Below the pieces are notes generated by a model. The model was not told where the DNA came from, ran no database searches, and saw nothing but the letters and a program-made list of their open reading frames with translations. A DNA stretch of 10,399 nucleotides from Nostoc sp. CHAB 5715. Its GTDB lineage: Bacteria > Cyanobacteriota > Cyanobacteriia > Cyanobacteriales > Nostocaceae. Below, in pieces: positions 1-5,404 of the stretch (position 1 is its first letter; every line of letters begins with the position of its first letter). The DNA lies in NCBI RefSeq assembly GCF_020829685.1, contig NZ_JAIVFR010000138.1, positions 1 through 10,399 of the forward strand. Reading direction: 5' to 3'. A program made the translations under genes and the position numbers.

Positions 1-2
1 AT

Positions 3-182
3 GAACTCGAACGATTAATCAAAATGCATCAAGTCGAGAGCGCGATCGCTGCTGGTAATTACTCAGTATTGGACGTTTTAACTGGACAGGCAATGGTTGA
101 TGCTCTTAACATTATTGACCCAGAAAACACATATTCATTAGTTGGTGATGATGACGAATTTGATGATGAAATTTATGAATAA
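3..182 (+). CDS. C-terminal part of an unrecognised acidic protein (5' end outside window)
   Basis: An open frame enters from the left edge and runs 59 codons to a TAA stop at 180-182. An in-frame ATG at 24 could be an internal start. The visible protein begins ELERLIKMHQVES and ends in a very acidic tail (GDDDEFDDEIYE). I do not recognise a family. A HIP1 octamer at 42-49 lies inside the frame, which fits resident cyanobacterial chromosomal or plasmid DNA rather than recent import. The stop overlaps an ATG at 175 that opens the next small frame, a spacing typical of translationally coupled genes. Being a real gene tail is likely but unproven; its function is unknown. Confidence 0.45.
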   Translation, partial: ELERLIKMHQVESAIAAGNYSVLDVLTGQAMVDALNIIDPENTYSLVGDDDEFDDEIYE

Positions 183-368
183 TTTAAACATCTCTCAATC
201 AGATCCAGAATGGGACTATTACGAAATCTGGCATTCATTACATCAGAGAAGTTGAATTAGCTACCTCCGAATCAGATCAGTCTATCTATTAATGAAGATT
301 TATTTGACTTGACTAGCGCTCTTGAAGATACCCGAATCCCAGTTGAACTGCCTGATGAGGCTACCTGA
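175..368 (+). pseudogene. Possible broken small ORF downstream of, and overlapping, the left-edge gene
   Basis: ATG at 175 overlaps the stop of the preceding frame and starts a 26-codon reading (MNNLNISQSDPEWDYYEIWH...) that stops at 253-255. Protein-like reading continues in another frame from about 261 (PPNQISLSINEDLF, then LTSALEDTRIPVELPDEAT) to TGA at 366-368. A third frame across 200-285 also looks protein-like (GIHYIREVELATSE). This pattern suggests one small acidic gene broken by frameshifts, or cut by the neighbouring insertion sequence. I do not recognise the family, and the call rests only on amino-acid composition and on the overlap with the upstream stop. Confidence 0.3.
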
Positions 369-600
369 CACAGTAGCCGAAACGGTGGGTATTACTACCC
401 ACCGTCGCGGGTTGTGTCCAAAGCAATCAGCAAGTTAATTAGAGAAAGTGTAGCGTTCAAAAGGAATTGCGCCACTGAACTGCGGCGTTCCTGCATTCAT
501 GCGCGACACTTCTCTTGTTAATTCCCCGAATGCGTTTACTCCTGAATCGCGCCCCTCAACGGGTGGGGCGTTAGGGTGATTCGTGCGCTATTAAGTTCGG
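367..600 (+). ncRNA. Candidate bridge RNA of the IS110-like element
   Basis: The stretch upstream of the transposase has no good ORF but can fold extensively. First, a hairpin pairs CGGTGGGT (383-390) with ACCCACCG (397-404), enclosed by GACACA (367-372) and TGTGTC (413-418). Second, a long interrupted stem joins 437-455 to 502-523. Nested inside it, AGGAA..CGCC (462-473) pairs with GGCG..TTCCT (484-492), leaving internal loops at 456-461 and 493-501. Third, GAATC..CGCCCC (544-555) pairs with GGGGCG..GATTC (565-582), with an asymmetric loop at 571-577. A 5' stem-loop followed by two stems with internal loops is the layout described for IS110 bridge RNAs, which lie upstream of the recombinase in the IS110 group. 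Transcript limits are guessed. A structured leader of another kind is possible. Confidence 0.45.
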
Positions 601-652
601 GCTACTCAAAGGATGCCAGTCCTTGAAAACCACCATTTTATATCGCAAAACC

Positions 653-2032
653 ATGACAATAGAATTAACAATCCTTGGAATTGATGTTAGTAAATCAAGC
701 GTAACTTGTCATATTTTAACACAATATCCCAAGGGAGGATTGCAAGCATATTGGAATAAAACAAGAAATAGAGCATCTACTTTATATCCGGCTTTTTACT
801 CGAATCCTGATGCTAAGAAGAAGCAAAAATCAGCTTTTGATTTTGCCCATTATCTAGCAGAAATCAAGCCAAATTATGCAATCTTAGAGCCAACCGGAAA
901 CCACTATTCAAGACTGTGGGCATCCATTGTCAATAAGCTAGAAATCAAAATTCTCTGGGTTGGTCATGTCGAATTGCGGCGTTATCGTGGAGGCAAAAAC
1001 CTTCCGAATAAAAGTGACCCAGCCGACGCTTTAGCAATGGCTGCTTACGGTCACGATCCAGATCACCAACTGGAGACTGGAGAATTAAATTTGAGATACT
1101 TTCTCATGCACCGCCCAGAACCCATAGACGAACTTCGCGACCTATGCCAGCAGCTTGAACACCTTAACCGGGTGCAATCACCAATTGTGAATTATGCAAG
1201 GCAGCTTCTAGCTTGGCAATTCCCAGAAGTGGCGCACACCAAGAGTAAATCAACTAAATCGGGAGTTTTACCACCCCTTTGGGGATGGTTGGCTAATCGG
1301 CTCGAAATCTCGCCCGCCGGGAAAACCAGAATCGAAAATCGCTATAAAATATCCATTGCCCGCGACTACGGGATTGAGATTGACCCAATCTTGGAACTGC
1401 ACGCAGAATGGATGTGTGATATCTCACTCTATGAGCAGCGCTTAGAATCAAGAATTGCTGAAATGTTGTCTGAACCTGCATTTAAGCCGTACATGACTGT
1501 GTTTAATAAGTTCGGTTTTGGGCTGAGAGTGCGATCGCGTTTACTCACCAGGATTTATCCCTTCGAGTCGTTCCTGGGTGTCAATGGCAGGCCAGTCATT
1601 GAATACGAAGTGCGGGAGGTGAAGAGAACGGAGCGCGAGCGCAAAAATGGAGAAACCACCGTGAGGCGGTTAGCTGGGGATGCCAAACGAATTAAACGCA
1701 ACCGCAGCCGCGATACTTTCAAAATGCGTTTGGGTATGGGTACTGTCTTAGAACAGTCGGGGGATGGGCTTGTAGAAAAGGCTAGCGGTTCATCCCTATG
1801 CCGGATCAGCCTGTGGCAGTACGTCTTAACCGGCGTGGAAACGGGAAGGCTACCAGAGAACGAAGTGACCAGAGAATTGATTAACTACCGTGATTCACTC
1901 AAAGCTAACGTCGGTGAACAAGGTCGGCAAGTACTCCGACCTCAAACTTTTGGGCAGAGACTTGCTTTGTCCAGTGTGCTACAAAAAGTTTCAGTTACCC
2001 TGAATGCAGTACGATGGGAAATTTATGTATGA
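653..2032 (+). CDS. IS110-family DEDD transposase (recombinase)
   Basis: A 459-residue protein from the ATG at 653. A longer reading from TTG at 623 adds ten residues lacking family features, so I prefer the ATG, which places the LGIDVSK strand at the N-terminus as in the family. The RuvC-like DEDD domain is visible: D11 in GIDVSKSS, E79 in ILEPTGNHY, and D122 and D125 in NKSDPADALA. The C-terminal region has the helix-hairpin-like FGFGLRVRSRLLTRI (about 287-301) and, after a basic stretch (about 321-354), LGMGTVLEQSGDG. In that motif S369 is the likely catalytic serine of the Tnp2 (transposase_20) domain. At 459 aa it is longer than typical IS110 recombinases (roughly 320-420 aa), through insertions around the RuvC core and before the serine motif. 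No internal stop or frameshift is seen, so it may be active. A HIP1 site at 1531 lies in the gene. Confidence 0.85.
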   Translation: MTIELTILGIDVSKSSVTCHILTQYPKGGLQAYWNKTRNRASTLYPAFYSNPDAKKKQKSAFDFAHYLAEIKPNYAILEPTGNHYSRLWASIVNKLEIKILWVGHVELRRYRGGKNLPNKSDPADALAMAAYGHDPDHQLETGELNLRYFLMHRPEPIDELRDLCQQLEHLNRVQSPIVNYARQLLAWQFPEVAHTKSKSTKSGVLPPLWGWLANRLEISPAGKTRIENRYKISIARDYGIEIDPILELHAEWMCDISLYEQRLESRIAEMLSEPAFKPYMTVFNKFGFGLRVRSRLLTRIYPFESFLGVNGRPVIEYEVREVKRTERERKNGETTVRRLAGDAKRIKRNRSRDTFKMRLGMGTVLEQSGDGLVEKASGSSLCRISLWQYVLTGVETGRLPENEVTRELINYRDSLKANVGEQGRQVLRPQTFGQRLALSSVLQKVSVTLNAVRWEIYV

Positions 2033-2040
2033 AGTATTCT

Positions 2041-2118
2041 TCTGATTCTTTAACTATTCTGACCGGAGGCGGAGCATCTTTGGCTCCGCTCCTGAATTCT
2101 GACAAATCATGAATCAGA
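2041..2118. repeat. Nested inverted repeats after the transposase (element right end or terminator)
   Basis: GCGGAGC (2069-2075) pairs with GCTCCGC (2083-2089), extended by GGA/TCC with one bulged base (2065-2092). This gives a strong GC-rich hairpin beginning 32 bp after the transposase stop. It lacks a U-tract. It is flanked by the direct repeat ATTCTGAC (2055-2062 and 2096-2103) and by an outer 8-bp inverted pair, TCTGATTC (2041-2048) and GAATCAGA (2111-2118). It probably marks the right end of the element, and may also stop transcription arriving from either side. Confidence 0.5.
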
Positions 2119-2124
2119 CGACAC

Positions 2125-3444
2125 TTATTTTTGTCTATCTACCTTCATCTGTGAAAACACCCGATAAGCATCCAGATTTAACTGCGGATTACTGCTTTGG
2201 TCTTCTTCGATCTTAATTAAATTGTATTCTACATTTTCCGCGTAAATTGCAAACGTTATATTAAAAATTTCCATAAAATTGATTACCCACTTACACTCAT
2301 CTTCAGGATATTTTTCGTAATAGCGAATCAAATGAGCAATTTTAATCTCTAAATGCCTACGGGAATTTCTACAAATCAAAATAGTCTTTAAGAGTATAAT
2401 CACCAATGTTAAAGAGTGACCTTGGGTAAGCAATAATATAAATAAGAACGAAGGTTCTTTTCCCTTTTCTGTTGTGAAACAATCAATGACCCGATTACAA
2501 GTTCTCAAAAATAATTCTTTAGTGATAAGTTCTTGATTATAATCTTTCTTCCATAAAGATAAAATTTCTGCAAACTGCTGCCGCAAGGTCTTAACCAATT
2601 CTTGATTATCTACAGAAAAAAATAGATATTTTTCTATACTTGCTTTAAATTGTTCAAGGGTTTGCCCTTGAGTTTGCTTGATAAATATATTGGCAATATT
2701 CTCATGGCTAAACGCACCCTTTTTTAAAACAATTGCTTTTATTAAACGCAGAACATTATCTCCCAATACACTGGGATTTTTGTAGCGTGTTGTGCTTGAG
2801 ACGGCAGATTGAGAACGAGCAATATACATTGCCAGTTCAAACTTATATTTATCTTTTATCTGTCTATAAAGCTTTCTGGCAGCCTCTTGTTGCTCTCTTG
2901 GATTATTCTCATTAACAGATTGAGCAACTAAGAAATAGGAAGTGTAGCGATTAGCCCAATGACCTTTATGTAATTCGTCATGTTTAGCAGCAAATAGTTT
3001 TATTTCTTGATAATCTTTGCTGTTTATAAAGTTCTCTAGCCAGCTTTTACAGATATTTATCGCTGGAACATGATTGCTTTTGAATTTTAGGTTTTTAATA
3101 GCAAATAAATTAACTAACTCTTGGATATATTTATCTTTTCTATTAGTTTTCCACGTATTAATTATTATATATATACACCGCTTAAGTGTATTACGGAAAT
3201 CATGTTCTTTATCATTTAAGAAAATCTTATATATCCCAGGTATAAAATGAGAGTATTGTAAATCAAGTCCGTCTATAAAAAAAACTTTAAATTCGCGTAA
3301 AACTTCCTCTGGCAACATTGTATTGACAATTTTTATGAAGAAGGTATAAACCTCTTCTTGTGCAATTTGCACATTTACATGTCTAGAATTAGACGTCATA
3401 CAATGGGGATATTCCTGACTAATTGATAAACTATTAGCGGTCAT
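2125..3444 (-). CDS. Conserved-looking hypothetical protein, 439 aa, function unknown
   Basis: A single uninterrupted minus-strand frame of 439 codons. I do not recognise a characterised domain. The protein is rich in I, K, N, E and Q and appears mostly alpha-helical. It is soluble-looking apart from one hydrophobic stretch (FILLLTQGHSLTLVIILLKTILI, about residues 336-358), which could be a buried helix pair rather than a membrane span. An N-terminal segment (about 30-110) is rich in aromatic and hydrophobic residues, and there is no signal peptide. The family resembles large cyanobacterial hypothetical proteins I have seen in Nostocales, but I can name no function. The first ATG is used; an alternative at codon 16 (MTSNSRHVNVQ) is nearly as good, and neither has a strong Shine-Dalgarno. 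Its base composition is clearly more AT-rich than the photosynthesis genes to the right. With the adjacent insertion sequence, this could mean accessory DNA. Confidence 0.7.
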   Translation of the reverse strand: MTANSLSISQEYPHCMTSNSRHVNVQIAQEEVYTFFIKIVNTMLPEEVLREFKVFFIDGLDLQYSHFIPGIYKIFLNDKEHDFRNTLKRCIYIIINTWKTNRKDKYIQELVNLFAIKNLKFKSNHVPAINICKSWLENFINSKDYQEIKLFAAKHDELHKGHWANRYTSYFLVAQSVNENNPREQQEAARKLYRQIKDKYKFELAMYIARSQSAVSSTTRYKNPSVLGDNVLRLIKAIVLKKGAFSHENIANIFIKQTQGQTLEQFKASIEKYLFFSVDNQELVKTLRQQFAEILSLWKKDYNQELITKELFLRTCNRVIDCFTTEKGKEPSFLFILLLTQGHSLTLVIILLKTILICRNSRRHLEIKIAHLIRYYEKYPEDECKWVINFMEIFNITFAIYAENVEYNLIKIEEDQSSNPQLNLDAYRVFSQMKVDRQK

Positions 3445-3476
3445 TTCAGTTATCAGGATAAAAAGGTTTCATGTTC

Positions 3477-3504
3477 ATATTATTACCAGCTTAACGTTGG
3501 TGAA
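3477..3504 (-). promoter_or_regulatory. Possible promoter of the 439-aa gene
   Basis: Read on the minus strand, TTCACC (plus 3499-3504) and TAATAT (plus 3477-3482) are separated by 16 bp and lie just over 30 bp upstream of the ATG at 3444. The -10 match is fair and the -35 is weak. Position is the main support. Confidence 0.25.
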
Positions 3505-3573
3505 CAGTAGCATCAATCTATTCTTGAGAGATTCAGTAATCTTTTTACACAAATTTGATAAACTCCGGCTATA

Positions 3574-3610
3574 GATAAAGGATTAAACAATTTATGTTTA
3601 ATCCTTTATC
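3574..3610. repeat. Perfect 16-bp inverted repeat with 5-nt loop
   Basis: GATAAAGGATTAAACA (3574-3589) and its exact reverse complement (3595-3610) flank the loop ATTTA. The structure lies in a gene-free gap between two minus-strand units, the 439-aa gene (left) and trnL (right). It could be a terminator for transcripts leaving trnL, or a small palindromic mobile repeat. The arms contain no long U-run immediately after the stem, so a classic intrinsic terminator is not certain. Confidence 0.6.
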
Positions 3611-3750
3611 AAATATTCCAGTGGAATTGCTTACTCTTATAGCGATTATCATTTGAATAAACTACACGGGTAGGAACACGGTATTATACCATGTCCGGGT
3701 AATTCGTTATGATTCCATAGTCATTGCACCCCACACGCCAGATGCTCCAC

Positions 3751-3872
3751 TTGGGGAAACCCCAACTCTTGGAGACGCTTTGCGTTGGCGGAAGCCTCTC
3801 CAAGAGGGCTATTGGCAAAACCAGGATGTTTTCGTGATAAAAAAGTTCGCGCAACTTTTTGGGCAGCGCGAA
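3751..3872. repeat. Cluster of inverted repeats of the Nostoc dispersed type, downstream of trnL
   Basis: Four overlapping palindromic units sit in about 120 bp. TTGGGG/CCCCAA occupies 3751-3765. CTCTTGGAGA (3766-3775) pairs with TCTCCAAGAG (3797-3806). AAAAAGTT (3840-3847) pairs with AACTTTTT (3853-3860). TTCGCGC (3846-3852) pairs with GCGCGAA (3866-3872). From memory, GGAGACGC...GAAGCCTCTCC and TTGGGGAAACCCCAA units recur throughout Nostoc-type genomes, so I call this a dispersed repeat patch. The rest of the gap 3445-3989 holds nothing I can support. A 78-codon minus-strand frame over 3684-3920 is made of these repeats and is not annotated. The AAAAAGTT hairpin could serve as a terminator for trnL. 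Confidence 0.5.
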
Positions 3873-4040
3873 GAGAAATTGGTTTGGAACGATAACCTTG
3901 CCACCCTTTATTGGAAGCATAAGCTTACCGTTACGGCAAAGTTATGGGTAAAGTCACAACCTTGTATAGGAGTCTTTTCGGATGTTAAATGGGGGTGGAG
4001 GGACTTGAACCCACACGACCTTTTACGGTCAACGGATTTT

Positions 4041-4383
4041 CATTCTCCCGCAGTTTTCACTGCTACCTGATGGCTTTAGGATCAGGTTTTGAGAATTGGA
4101 CTCTCCCTTTACCCTCGGCTTAACGTTAGGGTAGCTCCCGTCGGGTCTCTGCACCTTCCCTCAATTTTGGATTTTAGACTTCGGCTCCCTTCGACTGCTA
4201 AGAGGGCAAGTCGCTCAGTCGAACGATTTTGAATTTTGGATTGAAGACTAATCGTAAATCTAAAATCGCAAATCTAAAATTTCTGGGCTTGGCTCAGGAT
4301 TGCCATGTCTGTCACCAGATTTAGGTTTCCCTGAGTTTGAGAGCTTCCACTTGAGGAATTTCTCCTTCAAGGCTCAGTTATCT
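4041..4383 (-). ncRNA. Group I intron in trnL(UAA), 343 nt
   Basis: The intron follows the exon base T34 and ends in G, as group I introns do. Conserved core segments are recognisable on the minus strand. CTCAGGGAAACCTAAATCTGG and GCAATCCTGAGCCAAG form the P3-P6 side, and GTGCAGAGACCCGACGGG with AGCTACCC forms the P7/guanosine-binding side. The closing segment before the splice site is GGGAGAATG. No homing endonuclease is encoded; the frames across it are short shadows. The region between the core halves, P6b, is expanded by AT-rich repeats and a GTCGAA palindrome, a known place for length variation in Nostoc. The family is self-splicing in other cyanobacteria; the intact core and splice sites suggest the same here. 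Confidence 0.92.
4174..4280. repeat. Repeat-expanded P6b segment of the trnL intron
   Basis: Two adjacent 14-bp units (4253-4266 CGTAAATCTAAAAT and 4267-4280 CGCAAATCTAAAAT) differ by one base. TTCGACTG (4190-4197) and CAGTCGAA (4216-4223) form an 8-bp inverted repeat with an 18-nt spacer. ATTTTGGATT-like segments occur on both sides (about 4174-4184 and 4233-4242). They can form the long P6b helix, so the expansion is accommodated without touching the catalytic core. Confidence 0.6.
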
Positions 4384-4430
4384 AAGTCCGTAGCGTCTAC
4401 CATTCCGCCACACCCCCGCAGGTGTTTTGC

Positions 4431-4465
4431 AACTAGTATAACTAGTTATTCTTTAGAGGCAGCAA
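4431..4465 (-). promoter_or_regulatory. Possible trnL promoter
   Basis: On the minus strand, TTGCTG (plus 4460-4465) and TATACT (plus 4435-4440) are 19 bp apart. The -10 would place transcription start about 10 nt before the mature tRNA 5' end at 4417. The -10 lies inside the inverted repeat AACTAGT/ACTAGTT (4431-4437/4441-4447). The 19-bp spacing is slightly long. The rest of the gap 4418-4747 shows only a HIP1 site (4539-4546) and AT-rich sequence before ndhL. Confidence 0.35.
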
Positions 4466-4747
4466 ATACCTCCTCATCTATTCCACCATCAATTATGTCT
4501 TTTGTCCAACTAGATTAAAAATATTTTTTCCACATTGGGCGATCGCTTTCTAGAGTTGCAAGTTTTCCTTGTTTCCTCGTAATCAATCTGGATGAGTTTT
4601 TGATCTTGTCTGACTAGAGCATTTGTTTGGTAGCAGATTTCCTATTATAGCATAACACTACCTTTTGTCAATCAATCTTGATTATAGTTTCCTCAGTTTC
4701 GCTCTTGAGCCTATGATGGAAAACAGATGCTTAAGACTTGAAAGTTT

Positions 4748-4960
4748 ATGATTGTCGCCCTGCTGTATCTGATTTTGGCTGGAGCTTACCTTCTGGTAAT
4801 CCCAATTGCTATTTTGCTGTACCTGAAGCAGCGTTGGTATGTAGCTACCTCCATCGAGCGTACCTTTATGTACTTTTTGGTGTTCTTCTTCTTTCCGGGT
4901 TTATTGGTTCTATCGCCGTTTCTAAATTTTCGACCCCAACGGCGACAAATTGAAGTTTAA
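4748..4960 (+). CDS. ndhL: NAD(P)H-quinone oxidoreductase subunit L (NdhL)
   Basis: A 70-aa membrane protein beginning [26 protein letters not shown], followed by [42 protein letters not shown]. This is the characteristic full-length NdhL sequence, with two transmembrane helices (about 3-25 and 40-58) joined by a short basic loop and ending in a basic tail. NdhL is an oxygenic-photosynthesis-specific subunit of the thylakoid NDH-1 complex, used in respiration, cyclic electron flow around photosystem I and CO2 uptake. Mutants of its Synechocystis counterpart (ictA) are defective in inorganic carbon transport. The length matches the family, and the start is the only ATG that keeps the first helix. 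A plus-one frame starting at 4738 overlaps it and is a shadow. The DUF3007 gene follows after 24 bp, probably in the same transcript. Confidence 0.95.
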   Translation: MIVALLYLILAGAYLLVIPIAILLYLKQRWYVATSIERTFMYFLVFFFFPGLLVLSPFLNFRPQRRQIEV

Positions 4961-4984
4961 CTAAATTGGTAGGTCATAACTCTC

Positions 4985-5296
4985 ATGCGACGGATTGACG
5001 CTATTGGAATTGGCTTGGGCGTTTTTATTGCTGGCGGCTTGGCTTATGTAGGATTGCAGCTAGTCGGTTTGGATAATCAGCAAGCTGGTATATGGAGCCA
5101 AGTCTTACTAGTCAGTGGGTTAGTTGGCTGGTTAGCCACCTATTTTTTCCGGGCGGTGGAACAAAAAATGACCTACCACCAACAACGGGAACAGTATGAG
5201 CAAGACTTTCTGCAAAAGCGCTTAGATGAGCTTACCCCCGAAGAACTAGCACGAATTCAAGCCCAAATAGAACAAGAAGAGCAATCTCAGGTGTAA
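4985..5296 (+). CDS. DUF3007 family small membrane protein
   Basis: A 103-aa protein with two predicted membrane helices (about 6-27 and 36-56). It continues as a charged, probably coiled-coil tail (VEQKMTYHQQREQYEQDF...) ending in LTPEELARIQAQIEQEE. The two-helix hairpin plus the TPEELARIQAQ tail fits the DUF3007 family of cyanobacteria and plastid-bearing organisms, which I recall as a frequent neighbour of ndhL. No biochemical function is established. The position 24 bp after ndhL on the same strand suggests co-transcription and a possible thylakoid role; that link is contextual only. Confidence 0.85.
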   Translation: MRRIDAIGIGLGVFIAGGLAYVGLQLVGLDNQQAGIWSQVLLVSGLVGWLATYFFRAVEQKMTYHQQREQYEQDFLQKRLDELTPEELARIQAQIEQEEQSQV

Positions 5297-5301
5297 AGTT
5301 A

Positions 5302-5396
5302 TCATTGGTCAGTTGTCTCATTTGTCCTTTGTCATTAGTCATTTGTCCTTTAGTAATGACCAATGACTAATGACCAATGACCAATGACCAATGACC
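5302..5396. repeat. Tandem heptamer array (STRR) after the DUF3007 gene
   Basis: Six head-to-tail heptamers AATGACC (one is AATGACT) occupy 5355-5396. Inverse-oriented copies of the same motif family (TCATTGGTCA, GTCATTAGTCATTTGTC) lie at 5302-5347. GTCATTAGTCATT (5331-5343) and AATGACTAATGAC (5362-5374) form a perfect 13-bp stem with an 18-nt loop. Such short tandem repeats are typical of heterocystous cyanobacteria. The array separates two convergent genes, so the hairpin may also end transcription from both sides. Confidence 0.85.
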
Positions 5397-5404
5397 ACTG
5401 GCTA

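Larger units (their letters stand above)
313..2097 (+). mobile_element. IS110-like insertion sequence (ends approximate)
   Basis: The element consists of a long structured noncoding left part, one DEDD transposase gene (653-2032) and a short right end with a strong hairpin (2065-2092). IS110-family elements characteristically lack terminal inverted repeats and target duplications, so the ends cannot be read directly. I place them from candidate guide matches. Bases 539-547 are identical to 2089-2097, and bases 585-590 are complementary to 314-319. In the known bridge-RNA scheme this would put a 2-bp core at about 313-314 on the left and 2096-2097 on the right. An alternative left end is about 367-372, where the structured region begins and a protein-like frame has just ended. 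The presence of the element is well supported; the exact limits are inference. Confidence 0.55.
3990..4417 (-). tRNA. trnL: tRNA-Leu(UAA) split by a group I intron
   Basis: The 5' exon (plus 4384-4417, read on minus) begins GGGGGTG, followed by the D arm (GCGGAATGGTAGACGC) and ACGGACTT. The 3' exon (plus 3990-4040) starts AAAATCCGT, has a long variable arm (TGACCGTAAAAGGTC), a T arm with GTTCAAGTC, and ends CACCCCC plus discriminator A. Joined, the exons give an 85-nt class II tRNA. Its acceptor stem is a perfect 7 bp (GGGGGTG/CACCCCC), its anticodon stem ACGGA/TCCGT is intact, and the loop CTTAAAA contains anticodon TAA. The intron interrupts the anticodon after T34, the classic site of the cyanobacterial and plastid trnL intron. 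CCA is not encoded (AAA follows the discriminator in the gene). The tRNA reads UUA and probably UUG codons in translation. Confidence 0.95.

Noticed and set aside
623..652. TTG start adding ten residues to the transposase
   Set aside because: The ATG at 653 puts the conserved LGIDVSK strand where the family has it; the extension has no family character.
3684..3920. 78-codon minus-strand ORF
   Set aside because: It is built from palindromic dispersed repeats, with no recognisable domain and low-quality composition; treated as a repeat patch.
3780..4070. 96-codon plus-strand ORF over the trnL 3' exon
   Set aside because: Overlaps a certain tRNA exon and intron on the other strand; a shadow frame often mis-annotated because of the GGTTCAAGTCC complement.
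3990..4417. Integration site for a genomic island at trnL
   Set aside because: No integrase gene nearby and no repeat of the tRNA 3' end elsewhere in the window.
4300..4518. 72-codon plus-strand ORF across the trnL intron and 5' exon
   Set aside because: Lies opposite the intron core and the tRNA 5' exon; no protein-family features.
5302..5396. CRISPR-like array
   Set aside because: Repeats are 7 bp and directly contiguous without unique spacers, and no cas genes are present; these are STRRs.
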